Assembly: GCF_021390155.1 (NCBI RefSeq)
Contig: NZ_CP089985.1
Coordinates: forward strand, 4,413,001 to 4,477,000
Direction of reading: 5' to 3'
DNA length: 64,000 bases
Origin: Pseudomonas sp. HN11
GTDB lineage: Bacteria > Pseudomonadota > Gammaproteobacteria > Pseudomonadales > Pseudomonadaceae
Shown here: piece by piece, positions 17,101 through 29,613 of the stretch
How the letters are laid out: each line of letters opens with the position of its first letter
Numbering within the stretch: position 1 is the first letter of the stretch
Notes under the pieces: generated by a model
Seen by the model: the letters and a program-made list of their open reading frames with translations, nothing else
What the model was told of the DNA's origin: nothing
Databases searched by the model: none
Program-made: the position numbers and the translations under genes

Positions 17101-20100
17101 GGATCGTTGCTCCAGTCCAGGTACTCAATTGGCGTGCTGCCCGGCTTGTGGATCACTTGCAGCATGTCTTCGCCGACGTTCCAGCAGAACGACGCGCGCA
17201 GGGCTTCGTGACGGGCGATCACCGCCTGCCAGGCCTGGGCGAAGCGCTCGGGGTCCAAGGCGCTGTTGATGCGGTAGCGGTCCTGCATGTAGTAGAGACC
17301 GGTACCGGGCTCCAGCAGAGTGTGCAGTAGCAGGCCTTCCTGCATCGGGGTCAGCGGGTAGACGTCTTCGATGGCGCTGGCGGCAATCGGCAAGCTGTCG
17401 AGTTGCGACTGGGTCAGGTGGGCCAATGGGAAATCGGAAGGCGTGAGGCCACCGGCGTCGTCTTGGAGGCAATGCTGGATCAGGCTTTGCAATTCGGCGA
17501 GGTAGGCATCGGCCAGTGCATGGATGCTCTGTTGATCGTGGCGCTCGCGACTGAAGGTCCAGCGCAGCACCAGTTCACCACCGTACACCTGGCTGTCGAC
17601 GCTCAACTCGTTGGGCAGCGGCGCGTCCGAGTCATGGGCCAGGCCGGCGGATTCGTCCAGCGGGTGGAACAGCGCATCGGCGCCGAAGCTCTGGTCGAAT
17701 TGGCCGAGGTAGTTGAAGGTAATCTGCGCGCCCGGCAGCGCGGCCATGCTCTGTTTGCACAGGTCGTCGGCCAGGTAGCGCAGCACGCCATAACCCAGGC
17801 CTTTATGGGGCACCGCGCGCAGTTGTTCCTTGATTGCCTTGATCGAATCGCCCTGCCCGGCTTGCGGGGTCAGGCGCAGCGGGTAGGCACTGGTGAACCA
17901 GCCGACAGTGCGGGTCAGGTCGATGTCATCGAACAGGGTTTCGCGGCCATGACCTTCCAGTTGGATCAGCGCTGAGGCGTGACCACTCCAGCGGCACAAT
18001 ACACGGGCCAACGCAGTCAGCAACAGGTCGTTGACCTGAGTGCGATAGGCGCTTGGCGCTTGTTGCAGCAACTGTCGGGTGCGTGCGGCGTCCAGGCGCA
18101 CGCTGATGGTTTCGGCATCGCGGTTGCGCATCGAACCGTGCGGGCGAGCTACCGGCAATACCGCGTCAGGGCCGGCCAGTTGGTCTCGCCAGACGCTCAA
18201 TTCCTCACGCAAGGATTCGCTGCCGGCGTAGGCCTGCAAGCGCGCGGCCCAGTCCCGCAGGGCACTGGTCTTGGCCGGCAGGCTGACGGATGGGCCGTCG
18301 CTCAGTTGGCGGTAGACGTTTTGCAGGTCTTCCAACAACACGCGCCACGACACGCCGTCCACCACCAGGTGATGGATTACGATCAACAGGCGTTGCTGCC
18401 CCTCGGGCCCGTCCACCAGCAAGGCGCGTAGCAGTGGGCCGTGTTCCAAGTCGAGGCTGCGTTGGGTGTCGGTGAATAGTGCGGTGCAGTGCGCCATGTC
18501 GCGCACTTGCGCCTGCATCAGCACACCGCCTTGCGGAACGGCACTGTGTTCGGCGTGCCATTGCGCGTCGCGCTGGGAGAAACTCAGGCGCAGGGCATCG
18601 TGGTGTTCCAGCACCGCCAGCAACGCTTGCTCCAGGCGATGGGGGTCGAGCAGTTGCAGCGGCTTGAGGACCAGCGCCTGGTTCCAGTGCTGACGGTTCG
18701 GGATCTCGGTGTCGAAGAACCACTGCTGGATCGGCGTGAGGCTCGAACTGCCGGTAATCACGCCTTGCTCTGCGGTGATTTGCTTGGAGCGCGTGGCCAC
18801 GGCGGCCAAGGTCTGCACCGTCTGATGCTGGAACAGGTCGCGGGGGCTGAAATGAATCCCCGCCTGCCGCGCACGGCTGACCACCTGGATCGACAGGATC
18901 GAGTCACCACCCAGCTCAAAGAAGTTATCGTCCAGGCCGACTTGCTGCACGTTCAGCACCGCACGCCAAATCGCCGCCAAGGTGCTTTCAAGCTCATTGC
19001 GGGGTGCCACATAATGTTGACGGTTGGCTTCGGGGTCCGGTTGCGGCAAGGCACGACGGTCGAGTTTGCCGTTGGCGGTCAGCGGCATGCTGTCCAGCAC
19101 GATCAGATGCGCGGGCACCATGTAGTCCGGCAGCTGCGCCTTGAGATGGGTCTTCAGCACATCGCGTAATGCGCAGTGCTCGGCCTCGCTGACCAGGTAC
19201 GCCACCAGCTGTTTGCCGCTCGGTGAATCCAGCGCCAACACCACCGCTTCGCGCACGGCCTCGTGTTCCAACAGACGGGTTTCGATCTCGCCCAGTTCAA
19301 TACGGAAACCACGGATCTTCACCTGATGGTCGATGCGTCCCAGGTACTCCACCAGGCCATCGACGCGTTGGCGCACCAGGTCGCCGGTGCGATACAGACG
19401 GCCGCCGTTGCTCGCGAATGGATCGGCGACAAACCGTTCCGCCGTCATGCCCGGACGCTGATGATACCCCTGGGCCAGACCCGCGCCGCCGACATACAAC
19501 TCACCGGTCGCCCCCTGCGGCACCAGGGCCAGGTCGGCGTCGAGAATGTAGGCCACACGGTCGCCGACGATGCTGCCGATCGGCACGCTGGCGGCGCCCT
19601 CCTCCAACTGCTCGGGCGCTAGGCTGGCCAGCGGCATCACCACGGTTTCAGTCGGGCCATAGGCGTTGAAGAACACCTGGGGTTTGAACGCGGCACGAAT
19701 ACGCTGCAAGTGTTCTCCGGTCAGGGCTTCGCCGCCGGTGATGCACATGCGCACCGGCAAGGTCTGCTGCTGGCTCGCCAACCACTGCGCCAACTGGCTG
19801 CCGTAGCTCGGTGTAAAGCCCAGGATGTTGATGCCATGGGTGCGGATCAATCCGCAGATTTCTTCTGCGTCCCACTGGCCCTGGGCACGCAACACCACCT
19901 GCGCGCCACTGAGCAGCGGCACCAGCAGGCGCTCGGTGGCGGCGTCGAAGTTGATCGAATAGAAGTGCAGCTCGCAATCGTCCGAGCGCATACCAAACCG
20001 CTTGATCACCGCCGCGCAATGCATGGCGATTTCACCGTGGGACACCACCACGCCTTTCGGCTTGCCGGTGGAGCCAGAGGTGTAGATCAAATAGGCCTGA

Positions 20101-23100
20101 TGGTGCGGCAGGCTGATAAACGGCGGCTCATCGGCCGGGTAGTTGGCGAGCACCGGCGAATCATCTTCGAGGCACCAGCACCCCACGCTCGCCGGCCACT
20201 CGCCGAGGGCTGCGAACATCGCCGCATCACTGAGCAGCAGGCCGATGCCACTGTCTTCGATCATGTAGTGCAAGCGGTCCAGCGGGTATTCAGGGTCCAG
20301 CGGCACGTAGGCGCCGCCGGCCTTGAGGATCGCCAGCAGGCCGATGACCATCTCCAGGGAGCGCGGCAACGCCAGGCCGACGCGCACCTGCGGGCCGACG
20401 CCACGCTCGCGCAGCATCCAGGCCAACCGGTTGGCGCGGGCGTCCAGCTCACGGTAGCTGAGGGTAACGCCGACAAAGGTCAGCGCCGGCGCATCACCAC
20501 GGGCTGCCGCCTGTTGGCTGAAGAGTTGATGGATACACTGGTCGAGACGGTGCTCACCTTTTTCAATACCCAGGCTGTCTTGCAACGCACGCTGCTCATC
20601 GGCACTCAGCAACGGCAATTCGCTGAGGCGCTGCTGCGGATTGGCGATCAACGCTTCCAGCAGATTGCGCCAGTGCTTGGCCATGCGCGCAATGCGCGGT
20701 TGGTCAAACAGATCGGTGCTGTAGGTCAGGCAGCAACCCAGGCGATGGTCGAGGTCGGTGACTTCCAGGTTAAGGTCGAACTTGGTCGCGCGCGCATCGT
20801 TGGCCAGGTACTCGACGGTCATGCCGGCGAGTTGACGACTCTGCTGGAATTCCCAGCGCTGCACGTTGCACATCACCTGGAACAACGGGTTGTACGCCGC
20901 ACTGCGCGGCGGCTGCAGGGCTTCCACCAGGTGGTCGAAGGGCAGGTCCTGATGGGACTGGCCCTCGATCACGGTGTGGCGCACGTGCTCGAACAATTCA
21001 GCAACGTTCATCTGCCCATCGAGCTGGCAACGCAGTACCTGGGTGTTGAGGAACGCGCCGATCAGCCCTTCACTTTCCGGGCGAATGCGGTTGGCGACCG
21101 GGGCGCCGATACGCAGGTCGGTCTGGCCGCTGTAGCGGTAGAGCAACACGGCCAGGGTCGCGGTCATGGTCATGAACAGGGTCAGACCACGCTCGGCATT
21201 GAAGGCACGCACTCGGGCTGCGAGGTCGTCGCTCAAATCGAAGCGGTACAACTCGCCCTGATGGCTTTGCACAGGCGGGCGTGCACGGTCGCCGGGCAGT
21301 TCCAGCAGTGGGTGTTCATTGCCCAGTTGCGCAGTCCAGTAATCCAATTGGCGCTGACGCTCGCCGGATTCCAGCCACTGGCGCTGCCACACGCTGTAGT
21401 CGAGGTATTGCACGGGTAGCGGCGCCAGCGGCGAGTCGCGCTCATCGATAAAGGCCTCGTACAACGCGCTGAGTTCACGGGCAAAAATGTCCATGGCCCA
21501 GCCTTCGGTAACGATATGGTGCAGGGTCAGCACCAGGTAGTGTTCCTGCTCGCCGGCCTTGACCAGGCACGCACGCAGCAACGGCCCGGTTTCAAGGTTG
21601 AAGGGTGTATGGGCTTCATGATCGGCCAGTTGTTGCAGGCGCGGTTGACGTTCGGGTTCGCTCAGCGCGGAGAAGTCCTGCCAATCCATGCGCAGCCCGG
21701 TCTGCGACGAGACCTTCTGATAGGCCACACCATCGACGCTCGGGAACGTCGTGCGCAGGGTTTCGTGACGCATGATCAGCGCCTGCAGCGCCGCCTCGAA
21801 TCGCCCTACGTCCAACACACCACGCAAACGCGCCATGCCGCCGACGTTGTAGGCCGGGCTGTCCGGTTCCATCTGCCACAGGAACCACATGCGCTGCTGG
21901 GAATAGGACAGCGGCACCGGCTGGCTACGGTCGACCTTGGCGATGGCGGTCTGTTGGTTGCGTTGGCCCGAGGCCTGGATCAGACCGACCTGCTCAGTGA
22001 AAGCCCCCAACTCACTGGCTTCGAACAAGGTGCGCAGCGGCAGCTCGACGTCACAGGCCTGACGGGTGCGGGAGATGATCTGCGTGGCCAGCAATGAGTG
22101 GCCGCCAAGGGCGAAGAAGTCATCGCTCAGGCCGATGCTTGGCAGGCCGAGGACTTCACGCCAGATCGCGGCGATCTGCAGTTGCAGCGGGGTTTCAGGC
22201 TCGATGTGTTCGCGGGTTTGCCACACCGGCTCCGGCAATGCGTGACGGTCCAGCTTACCGCTGGGGCTCAACGGCATGGCGTCCAGGCGCATCAGCAGCG
22301 CGGGCACCATGTACTCCGGCAGCTCGGCGGCCAGGGCGGATTTGATCTGCTGTTCGTCCAGCTCGCCATGGGCGGTGAAGTAGCCGATCAACTGCCCATC
22401 AAGCACCAGCACTACAGCTTGGACGATGCCCTCCAGGGCAAGCATGCGCGCTTCGATTTCTTCCGGTTCCACGCGAAAGCCGCGCAGTTTGACTTGTTGA
22501 TCGAGGCGACCGAGGTACTCAATCACGCCGTCGGCGTTCCAACGGGCGCGGTCACCGGTGCGGTACAAGCGTGCCCCCTGGTGGTCGGCAACAAAACGCT
22601 CAGCCGTCAATCCGGCGCGGCCAAGGTACCCCCGGGCCAGGCCAATGCCGCCGATGCACAGTTCGCCCGGCACACCCAGCGGCACGGAGTTGAGCTGCTC
22701 ATCCAGCACGCGGCAAATCACATTGCCCAGCGGGCGACCAATCGGCGAACGGTCGCCGTCTTCCGCGCGGCAGTGCCAGTGGGTTACGTTGATTGCGGTC
22801 TCGGTCGGGCCATAACGGTTGTGCAATTGCACCGCCGGCAACTGTGCCAATACGCGATTACGCAACTCGGCCGGCAAGGCTTCACCGCCGGAGAACAGGC
22901 GACGCAGGCTGGTGCATTCGGTCACCAACGGCTCGTCGATAAACAACTGCAACAGCGGCGGCACGAAGTGCAGCGTGGTCACGCCGTGTTCCTGCACCAG
23001 CTGCGCGATACGATGCGGGTCGCGGTGCTCACCTGGACCGGCCAGCACCAGGCGGCAACCGGTGATCAGTGGCCAGAAGCATTCCCACACCGACACGTCG

Positions 23101-26100
23101 AAACTGATCGGCGCCTTTTGCATCAGCACATCGGTGCCGTTGAGTTGATAGGTGGCCTGCATCCACTGCAAGCGCTCGGCCAGGGCCGCATGGGTATTGC
23201 CCACGCCTTTGGGCTGGCCGGTGGAGCCGGAGGTGTAGATCACGTAGGCGAGATTGTCGCCGTGCAAGTGCAAGCCGGGCGGCTGGGTCGGCCAGCTGTC
23301 GAGGTGCAGGCTGTCCATCGCGATGACGCACACGCCTTCGGCACTCGGCACCTGTTCCAACAACGCGGTCTGAGTCAGCAACAGGTGGACGCCGCTGTCC
23401 TTGAGCATGTAGGCCAGGCGTTCGGCGGGATAGTCAGGGTCCAGCGGCACGTAGGCACCACCGGCCTTGATGATCGCCAGCAAACCGATCAGCAATTGTG
23501 GCGAACGCTCGGCGGCGATGGCCACGCACACGTCCGGGCCGACGCCTTTGTCACGCAGGTAGTGGGCCAGGCGGTTGGCCTGAGTGTGCAACTGGACGAA
23601 GGTCAGGCTGCCGCCGTCCCAGACCAGCGCGGTGTTGTCCGAGGTCTGCTGGTTGAGCAGTTCCGGCAGCCACTGTTGCGCTGGCGCGCAGGGTGCTTTG
23701 CTGTAGAGCGCCTGTTCGTCGTGTTGCATCAGCGTGAGGTCGCCGATGGCTTGCTCGGGCTGTTCGCAAACAGCGTGCAACAGGTTGATGTAGTGCTCGG
23801 CCAGGCGCTGGATGGTCGCGCTGTCGAACAGTTCATCGGCGTAGTCGAATGACAGGCTCAGGCGCCCGTTGCGGTCTTCTTCGGTGTGCAGTTGCAGGTC
23901 GAACTTGGCTTCACGGCTGTGCCACGGCAACTCGTCGGCGAGCATACCCGGCAGGCGCCGCAAGGCACTGAGGTCGCGTTGCTGGTGGTTGAACATGACC
24001 TGGAACAGGCCCTGCTCGCGAGCTTGCGGGAAGGTTTCCAGCAGTTGTTCGAATGGCAGATCCTGATGGGCCTGGGCGTCCAGCGCAGCCTGGCGGGTCG
24101 CGGCCAACAGCTCGGTGAAAGGCAGGCGTCCATCCAGCTCGGCACGTAGCACCAACGTGTTGATGAAGAAGCCGACCAGGCCTTGGGTTTCCTGGCGCGA
24201 ACGGTTGGCATTGGGCACGCCGATGCGGATATCACGCTGACCGCTGTAGCGATGGAGCAGGCTTTGGAACGCTGCGAGCAACAGCATGAACGGAGTGGAT
24301 TCGTTGGCCTGGGCGACCTGGCGAATCGCTTCGCTGAGGCTCGCGCCAAGGCGCACGGTGTGGCGTGAGGCACTGTGACGGTGGTGTGCCGAGCGCGGGT
24401 GGTCGGTCGCCAGGCTGAGGGTGGGATGCTCTTCACCCAGCTGCGCTTTCCAGTACGCCAATTGCCGCTGGCCTTCACCTTCGGCCAGCCATTGACGCTG
24501 CCAGCTGGCGTAGTCGGCGTATTGCAAGGCCAGGGGCGGCAGTTCCAGGGTTTCGCCCTGAGCTGCGGCGGCATAGAGACGCGAGAACTCGTCTATCAGA
24601 ATATTGAGCGACCAACCGTCGGCGATGATGTGGTGCAGCGTCACCAGCAGTTGGTGATCTTCATCGTCGAGGCGTACCAGCGTTACCCACAACAGCGGGC
24701 CGTTTTCCAAGTCGAACTGGGTGCGCGCTTCGTCTTCGCGGATCTGTAGCGCACGGGCTTCGCGCTCGGCAACGGGCAGGTCGCTGAGGTCGATGACTTG
24801 CAGGTCGAAATCAGCCTTGGCGTCGACACGTTGAAAAGCCTGACCGTCGCGCTCGTAGAAACGCGTGCGCAGGGCTTCGTGGCGCTGGACCAGTTGCTGG
24901 AAGCTGACGCGCACGGCGTCTTCATCCAGCTCGCCACGCAGGCGCAGCGCGCCGGGGATGGTGTAGGCGCTGCTGCGGGGGTCCAATTGCCAGGTGATCC
25001 ACAAACGGTTCTGCGCCAAGGATTGAGGCAACTCGTCCTGGCGCGACAGGCTGCGAATCGCACCTTGGGCAACGCCGCCGTCATGCTGCAATTGCGCAAT
25101 GTTGGCGGCAAAGCCTTCCAGGGTTGGCGCTTCGAACAGCATGCGCAGATTCAGTTCCATGGCGAGGGTTTCACGCAGGCGTGCGACCACCTGAGTGGCG
25201 GTGATGGAGTTGCCGCCGAGCAGGAAGAAGTGATCGTCGGCGGCCACTGTTGCCACCTGCAACTGCTCGCACCAGATCGCGGCGATCTGCTGTTGCAGCT
25301 CAGAGTGCAATGCTCCATCGCTCGCGTGTGCTTGCACATCGGGGAACTGCGCATAGCTGTCGAGGCTGCCGTCCTTGTGGCGAAGCGCACACGCTGCGCG
25401 CTGTACTTTTCCGCTGGAAGTCTTCGGCAAGGCGCCGGGGTTGAGCAATACCACCACGCTTGGCGCTTCTTGATACGCCTCGGCAACGGCCTGGCGGATC
25501 GCTTTGATCAGCGCTTCGGGCGGCAGGATTTTCTGCACGCTGCGGCTGATTTCGGCGGCAATGCCGATACCTTCCAGGCCCTGCTCATTCACCGCAAATG
25601 CGGCGACCCGGCCTTTGCGCACCACTTCCACTTCGCGCTCAATGGTCTGCTCGATGTCCTGCGGATACAAGTTGTGGCCGCGCACGATCAGCAAGTCCTT
25701 GAGTCGACCGGTGATGTACACCTCGCCGTCTCGGATGAAGCCCAGGTCGCCGGTGCGCAGCCAGGTACCGCCGGCGTGCTGCACGAAGGTCTTGGCGGTG
25801 GCTTCGGGGTTGCGCCAGTAGCCGTGGGCAATGCTCGGGCCGCTGGCCCAGAGTTCACCGACGCTGTTGTCGGGCAGCTCCACAAGGGTCTGTGGGTCGG
25901 CAATCAGTACCGCATGGTCGGGCTGGCTGGTGCCGCAGCTCATGATCGCACTGCCCCGCCCCGGCTCGGCGCGGTTGGCGGCCAAGGCCTGATCATCGAC
26001 ACGCAGCGCCGGGATGCCCTGCCCACGGGTGCCGCCGGCGACAAACAGGGTCGCCTCGGCCAGACCATAGGAAGCGAAGAAATTGTTCGGGGTAAAACCG

Positions 26101-27029
26101 CAGGCGGCGAATTTCTCGGCGAAGCGTTCCAGGGTGTCGAGCCGGATCGGCTCGGAGCCGGAATAGGCTACGCGCCATTTGCTCAAGTCCAGGCGCTCCA
26201 GGGCTGTCTCGCTGACCCGTTCGCTGCACAGGCGATAGGCGAAATCCGGACCGCCGCTGATGGTGCCGCCGTATTCGCTGATCGCTTCGAGCCAACGCAA
26301 CGGCCGACCGAGAAAGTAGGCCGGCGACATCAGCACACACGGCACACCACTGAAGATCGGCTGCAGCAGGCCGCCGATCAGGCCCATGTCGTGGTACAGC
26401 GGCAACCAGCTGACGATCACGTCATCCGGGTTGAGGTCGATGCCGAAACCGCGACGGATCAACACTTCGTTGGCGACCAGATTGCCGTGGCTGACTTGCA
26501 CGCCCTTGGGCAGCGCGGTAGAGCCGGAGGTGTATTGCAAAAAGGCGATATCGTCCGGGTGCAGGTCAGGGGCGACCCAATTGCCGACATCTTGCAAGCT
26601 ATCGACGCTCAACACCGGCGGCGCATGTTCGATCTGCGACAGGCCATCAGCGAGGCTGGCGATGGTCAGCAACAGGCGCGGCTCGGCATCGCTGATGATC
26701 GACAGCAGGCGCTCCTGATGGTGACGGCGGGTGGACTCCGGCGGATAGGCCGGCACCGCAATGACCCCGGCGTACAGGCAACCGAAGAACGCCGCGACGT
26801 AATCCGGACCGCTGGGAAACAACAGCACGGCACGATCGCCCAGGTCCGCATTGGCCTGCAAGGCGGCGGCAATGGTGCGGGCGCGCTGGTCCAGGTCGCG
26901 ATAACTGAGTACAACGCTGTGCTCGGCGGATTCGGCAAGGAAGCGCAAGGCGACTTGGTCCGGGGTTCGCTCTGCGCGACGTTGAAGGGACTGGACCAGG
27001 GTGCGGGGAAGTTCGAAGGCGTCCATCAT
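14148..27029 (-). CDS. pvdL: Pyoverdine chromophore peptide synthetase PvdL
   Basis: This 4293-residue nonribosomal peptide synthetase starts pyoverdine assembly. Domain order, from motifs: acyl-AMP ligase (about 1-580; [11 protein letters not shown] near 167), carrier (S608), condensation (HHIIADG, H799), adenylation ([10 protein letters not shown] near 1265), carrier (S1645), condensation (HHIVTEG, H1837), adenylation ([10 protein letters not shown] near 2315), carrier (S2710), epimerisation (HHLVVDG, H2886), condensation (HHILIDA, H3357), adenylation ([10 protein letters not shown] near 3835), carrier (S4231). There is no terminal thioesterase. This is the known PvdL plan: a fatty acid, L-Glu, D-Tyr and L-Dab. 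Substrates are assigned by position, not by decoding pockets. Length is close to P. aeruginosa PvdL (about 4340). It is followed upstream by pvdG in one operon, with 53 bases between. Confidence 0.95.
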   Translation of the reverse strand: MMDAFELPRTLVQSLQRRAERTPDQVALRFLAESAEHSVVLSYRDLDQRARTIAAALQANADLGDRAVLLFPSGPDYVAAFFGCLYAGVIAVPAYPPESTRRHHQERLLSIISDAEPRLLLTIASLADGLSQIEHAPPVLSVDSLQDVGNWVAPDLHPDDIAFLQYTSGSTALPKGVQVSHGNLVANEVLIRRGFGIDLNPDDVIVSWLPLYHDMGLIGGLLQPIFSGVPCVLMSPAYFLGRPLRWLEAISEYGGTISGGPDFAYRLCSERVSETALERLDLSKWRVAYSGSEPIRLDTLERFAEKFAACGFTPNNFFASYGLAEATLFVAGGTRGQGIPALRVDDQALAANRAEPGRGSAIMSCGTSQPDHAVLIADPQTLVELPDNSVGELWASGPSIAHGYWRNPEATAKTFVQHAGGTWLRTGDLGFIRDGEVYITGRLKDLLIVRGHNLYPQDIEQTIEREVEVVRKGRVAAFAVNEQGLEGIGIAAEISRSVQKILPPEALIKAIRQAVAEAYQEAPSVVVLLNPGALPKTSSGKVQRAACALRHKDGSLDSYAQFPDVQAHASDGALHSELQQQIAAIWCEQLQVATVAADDHFFLLGGNSITATQVVARLRETLAMELNLRMLFEAPTLEGFAANIAQLQHDGGVAQGAIRSLSRQDELPQSLAQNRLWITWQLDPRSSAYTIPGALRLRGELDEDAVRVSFQQLVQRHEALRTRFYERDGQAFQRVDAKADFDLQVIDLSDLPVAEREARALQIREDEARTQFDLENGPLLWVTLVRLDDEDHQLLVTLHHIIADGWSLNILIDEFSRLYAAAAQGETLELPPLALQYADYASWQRQWLAEGEGQRQLAYWKAQLGEEHPTLSLATDHPRSAHHRHSASRHTVRLGASLSEAIRQVAQANESTPFMLLLAAFQSLLHRYSGQRDIRIGVPNANRSRQETQGLVGFFINTLVLRAELDGRLPFTELLAATRQAALDAQAHQDLPFEQLLETFPQAREQGLFQVMFNHQQRDLSALRRLPGMLADELPWHSREAKFDLQLHTEEDRNGRLSLSFDYADELFDSATIQRLAEHYINLLHAVCEQPEQAIGDLTLMQHDEQALYSKAPCAPAQQWLPELLNQQTSDNTALVWDGGSLTFVQLHTQANRLAHYLRDKGVGPDVCVAIAAERSPQLLIGLLAIIKAGGAYVPLDPDYPAERLAYMLKDSGVHLLLTQTALLEQVPSAEGVCVIAMDSLHLDSWPTQPPGLHLHGDNLAYVIYTSGSTGQPKGVGNTHAALAERLQWMQATYQLNGTDVLMQKAPISFDVSVWECFWPLITGCRLVLAGPGEHRDPHRIAQLVQEHGVTTLHFVPPLLQLFIDEPLVTECTSLRRLFSGGEALPAELRNRVLAQLPAVQLHNRYGPTETAINVTHWHCRAEDGDRSPIGRPLGNVICRVLDEQLNSVPLGVPGELCIGGIGLARGYLGRAGLTAERFVADHQGARLYRTGDRARWNADGVIEYLGRLDQQVKLRGFRVEPEEIEARMLALEGIVQAVVLVLDGQLIGYFTAHGELDEQQIKSALAAELPEYMVPALLMRLDAMPLSPSGKLDRHALPEPVWQTREHIEPETPLQLQIAAIWREVLGLPSIGLSDDFFALGGHSLLATQIISRTRQACDVELPLRTLFEASELGAFTEQVGLIQASGQRNQQTAIAKVDRSQPVPLSYSQQRMWFLWQMEPDSPAYNVGGMARLRGVLDVGRFEAALQALIMRHETLRTTFPSVDGVAYQKVSSQTGLRMDWQDFSALSEPERQPRLQQLADHEAHTPFNLETGPLLRACLVKAGEQEHYLVLTLHHIVTEGWAMDIFARELSALYEAFIDERDSPLAPLPVQYLDYSVWQRQWLESGERQRQLDYWTAQLGNEHPLLELPGDRARPPVQSHQGELYRFDLSDDLAARVRAFNAERGLTLFMTMTATLAVLLYRYSGQTDLRIGAPVANRIRPESEGLIGAFLNTQVLRCQLDGQMNVAELFEHVRHTVIEGQSHQDLPFDHLVEALQPPRSAAYNPLFQVMCNVQRWEFQQSRQLAGMTVEYLANDARATKFDLNLEVTDLDHRLGCCLTYSTDLFDQPRIARMAKHWRNLLEALIANPQQRLSELPLLSADEQRALQDSLGIEKGEHRLDQCIHQLFSQQAAARGDAPALTFVGVTLSYRELDARANRLAWMLRERGVGPQVRVGLALPRSLEMVIGLLAILKAGGAYVPLDPEYPLDRLHYMIEDSGIGLLLSDAAMFAALGEWPASVGCWCLEDDSPVLANYPADEPPFISLPHHQAYLIYTSGSTGKPKGVVVSHGEIAMHCAAVIKRFGMRSDDCELHFYSINFDAATERLLVPLLSGAQVVLRAQGQWDAEEICGLIRTHGINILGFTPSYGSQLAQWLASQQQTLPVRMCITGGEALTGEHLQRIRAAFKPQVFFNAYGPTETVVMPLASLAPEQLEEGAASVPIGSIVGDRVAYILDADLALVPQGATGELYVGGAGLAQGYHQRPGMTAERFVADPFASNGGRLYRTGDLVRQRVDGLVEYLGRIDHQVKIRGFRIELGEIETRLLEHEAVREAVVLALDSPSGKQLVAYLVSEAEHCALRDVLKTHLKAQLPDYMVPAHLIVLDSMPLTANGKLDRRALPQPDPEANRQHYVAPRNELESTLAAIWRAVLNVQQVGLDDNFFELGGDSILSIQVVSRARQAGIHFSPRDLFQHQTVQTLAAVATRSKQITAEQGVITGSSSLTPIQQWFFDTEIPNRQHWNQALVLKPLQLLDPHRLEQALLAVLEHHDALRLSFSQRDAQWHAEHSAVPQGGVLMQAQVRDMAHCTALFTDTQRSLDLEHGPLLRALLVDGPEGQQRLLIVIHHLVVDGVSWRVLLEDLQNVYRQLSDGPSVSLPAKTSALRDWAARLQAYAGSESLREELSVWRDQLAGPDAVLPVARPHGSMRNRDAETISVRLDAARTRQLLQQAPSAYRTQVNDLLLTALARVLCRWSGHASALIQLEGHGRETLFDDIDLTRTVGWFTSAYPLRLTPQAGQGDSIKAIKEQLRAVPHKGLGYGVLRYLADDLCKQSMAALPGAQITFNYLGQFDQSFGADALFHPLDESAGLAHDSDAPLPNELSVDSQVYGGELVLRWTFSRERHDQQSIHALADAYLAELQSLIQHCLQDDAGGLTPSDFPLAHLTQSQLDSLPIAASAIEDVYPLTPMQEGLLLHTLLEPGTGLYYMQDRYRINSALDPERFAQAWQAVIARHEALRASFCWNVGEDMLQVIHKPGSTPIEYLDWSNDPQSEQEPRLQALLKLEREAGFDLLNQAPFHLRLIRVGAERYWFMMSNHHILIDAWCRSLLMNDFFELYMALGEGREAQLATPPRYRDYIAWLQRQNLNEARQWWRQNLQGFERTTPIPSDRPFLREHAGHSGGMVVGDCYTRLDARDGAQLRELAQAHQLTVNTFAQAAWALVLRRLSGDRDVLFGVTVAGRPVDMPEMQRTVGLFINSIALRVKLPEDDQRCSVRQWLSGLLDSNMQLREYEYLPLVTIQEHSELPKGQPLFDSLFVFENAPVEVSVLDRAQSLNATSDSGRTHTNFPLTAVCYPGDDLGLHLSYDRRYFDETTVQGMLGEFKRLLLALVQGFHGDMADLPLMGEQERAFLVEGCNQSEHEYPLERSYVELFEEQVAAHPQRIAASCLDQQWTYEELNRRSNGLGHALIAAGVGLDQPVALLAERNLDLLGMIIGSFKAGAGYLPLDPGLPSQRLRSIIDLSRTPLLVCTEASREQAIELLEGFDCQLLVWEELPARGENPGVYSRPDNLAYVIYTSGSTGLPKGVMVEQRGMLNNQLSKVPYLNLSDADVIAQTASQSFDISVWQFLAAPLFGARVDIVPNTIAHDPQGLLEHVQAQRITVLESVPSLIQGMLAQDRIGLDGLRWMLPTGEAMPPELAHQWLLRYPEIGLVNAYGPAECSDDVAFYRVDLASTRGTYLPIGTPTDNNRLYLLDGALELVPQGAVGELCVAGTGVGRGYVSDPLRTAPVFVPNPFGAAGERLYRTGDLARRRSDGVLEYVGRVDHQVKIRGYRIELGEIEARLHEQPELRDAAVGVQEGVNGKHLVGYLVAADEALNPSERLDRIKQRLRAELPEYMVPLHWLWLDRLPLNANGKLDRKALPALEIGQLQSQDYLAPRNELETTLAAIWAEVLKVERVGVQDNFFELGGHSLLATQIASRVQKTLQRNVPLRAMFECSTVGELAEYIDGLAGNEISAEKVDRLSDLMAELEGL

Positions 27030-27082
27030 GGGGTTCCTGCCTGAAATCGGCTTACGGGAAATTCAAGAATTCGGGAGCTGGT

Positions 27083-27835
27083 TCAGCCGACAGCGAGTGA
27101 CCGCGCCGCACCATTGCGCCAGCGGGCCAGGTGTTCGTCGGCGTAGCGCCGCATGCAGCGCAGCACGGCGGTTTCGTGTTGCATGAGGAAGAAGTGGTGG
27201 CCGTCGAACATGTCCAGGGAAAAGCCACTGGCGGCGTCGAGTTGCCAGTCGAGCAACTGGTCGACGCGCACACTGTCCTGTTTGCCGCCGAACACGTGGA
27301 TCGGCATGCCCAGCGGCGCACGCTCGCCGTAGGTGAAACTGCCGCACAGCAGGAAATCGGCGCGCAGGATCGGCAGCATCAACTGCATCAACTCGGGGTT
27401 GGCCAGGACTTCTTCGGCGGTGCCTTGCAGTTCGCGCAGGCGGGCGATCAGTTGTTCATCGGTCTTTTCGATAGCGTATTCGCTGACGTCGCGATGTGCC
27501 GGTCCGGCCGTGCCGGAAGCGAACAGGGCCAGTGGTGGCGGCACGTTGCGCGCACGCAGCGCATGCGCCAATTCGAAGGCCAGCAGGCCGCCGAGGCTGT
27601 GACCGAACAAGGCGTAGGGGCCGTTCAAGTCATGGCTGATTTCATCGGCGAGCTGGGCGGCCAACACCTTGATATCGCGTTGCAGCGGCTCGTCCATGCG
27701 CATGCCACGCCCGGGCAACTCCAGCGGACACACTTGCAACCATTCAGGCAAGGCCCGGCGCCAGCGCGCATACACCATGGCGCTGGCGCCCGAATAGGGC
27801 AGGCAGAACAGGCGCAGCCGGGTCGGCGTACTCAT
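27083..27835 (-). CDS. pvdG: Type II thioesterase PvdG
   Basis: This 250-residue alpha/beta hydrolase has the nucleophile motif FGHSLGG (S80), a likely aspartate in GGKQDSV, and a catalytic histidine in DGHHFFL. Type II thioesterases remove wrongly loaded or stalled groups from carrier domains, here those of PvdL and the other pyoverdine synthetases. It is the first gene of the pvdG-pvdL operon and is divergent from pvdS, the order found in P. aeruginosa (pvdL-pvdG-pvdS). A degenerate PvdS promoter lies upstream at 27946-27969. Confidence 0.93.
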   Translation of the reverse strand: MSTPTRLRLFCLPYSGASAMVYARWRRALPEWLQVCPLELPGRGMRMDEPLQRDIKVLAAQLADEISHDLNGPYALFGHSLGGLLAFELAHALRARNVPPPLALFASGTAGPAHRDVSEYAIEKTDEQLIARLRELQGTAEEVLANPELMQLMLPILRADFLLCGSFTYGERAPLGMPIHVFGGKQDSVRVDQLLDWQLDAASGFSLDMFDGHHFFLMQHETAVLRCMRRYADEHLARWRNGAARSLAVG

Positions 27836-27945
27836 CGAGTGACGACTCCAAACTTAAACTCGCTGTATGCACGATAGAAACCCATTTCGCCCTCCTGCGG
27901 GTGCTGATCCTTGGCCGTTTACTAACAGGCCTGTCACCCAGAAGA

Positions 27946-27969
27946 ACGGACGGCACCGGCAAATAATTA
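27946..27969 (-). promoter_or_regulatory. Possible PvdS-dependent promoter of pvdG-pvdL (degenerate)
   Basis: On the minus strand the sequence reads CTAATT, 16 bases, CGT: one base off the TAAAT-N16-CGT consensus, with correct spacing, about 110 bases before pvdG. No exact match was found elsewhere in the pvdG-pvdS gap (27836-28136). Confidence 0.45.
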
Positions 27970-28037
27970 GTCGCCGGGTATGAGCGAGGCGTGGTTCACA
28001 CCTAACAAGAAAGCATAAGATTAGTTCGCCTTCTCAT

Positions 28038-28066
28038 TTGACAATCATTATCATTCAGAATAATTT
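28038..28066 (+). promoter_or_regulatory. pvdS promoter overlapped by a Fur box
   Basis: TTGACA (28038-28043), 17 bases, then TAATTT (28061-28066) fits a sigma-70 promoter. The spacer holds GACAATCATTATCATTC (28040-28056), a close match to the Fur consensus GATAATGATAATCATTATC. Iron-loaded Fur would therefore cover the promoter and repress pvdS. Confidence 0.8.
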
Positions 28067-28136
28067 GTTGCCCGATGTGTAGGAGGCCTCAGCAAGGACG
28101 CCCTCCCCTAACCTCTTTTGCGACAAGGTGATTTCC

Positions 28137-28688
28137 ATGACGGAACAAGTATCCACAGGCAGGTGCGACTCACCGCTTCTCCAGGCATTCGTCGATAATC
28201 GTCTGATTCTGGTGAAGATCGCGGCGCGCATTACAGGGTGCCGCTCCCGCGCCGAAGACGTAGTGCAGGACGCCTACTTCCGGCTGCAATCGGCGCCGAC
28301 GATCACGTCATCGTTCAAGGCTCAATTGAGTTATCTGTTCCAGATCGTGCGTAACCTGGCTATCGATCACTACCGCAAGCAGGCCCTGGAGCTCAAATAC
28401 TCCGGGACGGAAGAAGAAGGCTTGAATGTGGTTATTCACGGCGCTTCACCGGAAACCTCGCACATCAACTTCAACACCCTGGAAAACATCGCCGACGCCC
28501 TGACGGAGCTGCCGCAACGCACCCGCTACGCGTTCGAGATGTACCGCCTGCACGGCGTACCGCAAAAGGACATCGCCAAGGAACTCGGCGTGTCGCCGAC
28601 CCTGGTGAACTTCATGATCCGGGATGCGCTGGTGCACTGCCGCAAGGTGTCGGGCAGGCATAGCGATACGTTTGCGCGCCGGGTCTGA
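28137..28688 (+). CDS. pvdS: Iron-starvation sigma factor PvdS
   Basis: This 183-residue extracytoplasmic-function sigma factor directs RNA polymerase to TAAAT-N16-CGT promoters of pyoverdine genes under iron limitation. Region 2 includes AEDVVQDAYFRLQ and LFQIVRNLAIDHYRKQAL; region 4 includes LPQRTRYAFEMYRLHG and the helix-turn-helix VPQKDIAKELGVSPTLV. The sequence is very close to what I know of P. aeruginosa PvdS along its length except the tail. The ATG at 28137 is used, with AAGG 8 bases upstream; the in-frame GTG at 28128 is less likely. It has a Fur-regulated promoter and is divergent from pvdG. Confidence 0.96.
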   Translation: MTEQVSTGRCDSPLLQAFVDNRLILVKIAARITGCRSRAEDVVQDAYFRLQSAPTITSSFKAQLSYLFQIVRNLAIDHYRKQALELKYSGTEEEGLNVVIHGASPETSHINFNTLENIADALTELPQRTRYAFEMYRLHGVPQKDIAKELGVSPTLVNFMIRDALVHCRKVSGRHSDTFARRV

Positions 28689-28706
28689 CCCATCGCTGTA
28701 AGAAAT

Positions 28707-28728
28707 GTGGGAGCAAGCCCGCTCCCAC
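28707..28728. terminator. Half-REP hairpin between convergent pvdS and the solute-binding protein gene
   Basis: GTGGGAGC (28707-28714) pairs perfectly with GCTCCCAC (28721-28728) around AAGCCC. It is a REP-derived hairpin between two convergent genes and can end both transcripts. Confidence 0.6.
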
Positions 28729-28730
28729 AC

Positions 28731-29519
28731 TCAGGGCACCGCTGTTACATCAATGCGATACGGCTCAAAAATCTTCAGCATCTCGCCATCATCGCGCAAA
28801 CGCTTGAGCAACGCGCAAAACGCCTCCCCCGTGATCGGCGCCTTCGGGCGCAGCAAGGCGTAGTGGTGGTAGACCTGATCGATGCGTTCCGACACCAGGA
28901 ACTGCCCGGCCATATCGGCATTGCGCACCATGAAATCACTCAAGTACGAACGCGTCACCAAGGCAATATCTGCACGCCCGCGCGCGACCATCAGCAGGTT
29001 GCTGTCATGGGAGTAGGTCAAGGTGGCGTTGAAGTGCTCGGCCATGTTCTTGGGGTCGGGATTGAAGTTGGCGAAGGCGTAGTGATAACCGCTGAACACG
29101 GCCAGACGCTTACCCTTGAGGTCAGCGAAATAAGTCTGATCACGACCGGGCTCACGCTGGGCGACGAAAATTTCGGCGTCTTCCAGGCCCATGTCGACGG
29201 TGGTGTGAGGAATTTCCTGCCAGCCCCAATCAGGGTTTTCGAAGATCGCCATATCGATTCGACTCTGCTCGAAATCGCGAAAACGCCGGGGGATTGAGGT
29301 AGGCACCAACACAAATCGGTAGTCGGTCTGCGAGGCGTTCAGTGCCTCGACCAATTGCGGCAGCAACCCGGTGTCGGCGCCCTGCTCCGGGCGCACGGTG
29401 TACGGAGGAAAATGCGCCGCGCCGATGCGCACCAACTGCGCCGCCGACGCCGGCACACACCACGCGGTGCCCAATGCCCAAAAGGTAAGTCCTGCAGCCA
29501 GCCGCCATGGCGAAAACAT
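28731..29519 (-). CDS. Periplasmic solute-binding protein, SBP_bac_3 type
   Basis: This 262-residue protein has a signal peptide ending PASAA (about residue 27) and a type-3 extracellular solute-binding fold: VRIGAAHFPPYTVRPEQGADTGLLPQLVEAL at the start and LKGKRLAVFSGYHYAFANF in the second lobe. Proteins of this family bind amino acids or related small ligands. No permease or ATPase gene is adjacent, so it may be an orphan binding protein or a sensor-like protein rather than part of a transporter. The ATG at 29519 is preferred over the GTG at 29531. The ligand cannot be told. Confidence 0.8.
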   Translation of the reverse strand: MFSPWRLAAGLTFWALGTAWCVPASAAQLVRIGAAHFPPYTVRPEQGADTGLLPQLVEALNASQTDYRFVLVPTSIPRRFRDFEQSRIDMAIFENPDWGWQEIPHTTVDMGLEDAEIFVAQREPGRDQTYFADLKGKRLAVFSGYHYAFANFNPDPKNMAEHFNATLTYSHDSNLLMVARGRADIALVTRSYLSDFMVRNADMAGQFLVSERIDQVYHHYALLRPKAPITGEAFCALLKRLRDDGEMLKIFEPYRIDVTAVP

Positions 29520-29613
29520 CAAGGCACACACCGTTCAAAAACGCTAATGGCGATAAGCTAGGCGTTTTCGTCTGGCGAGACAACTTTCTACCGGCAAATT
29601 AATAGCTTGCACC

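Noticed and set aside
24798..27044. A 748-codon and several other long plus-strand frames opposite pvdL
   Set aside because: The minus strand encodes continuous, motif-complete PvdL; the opposite frames show no protein motif.
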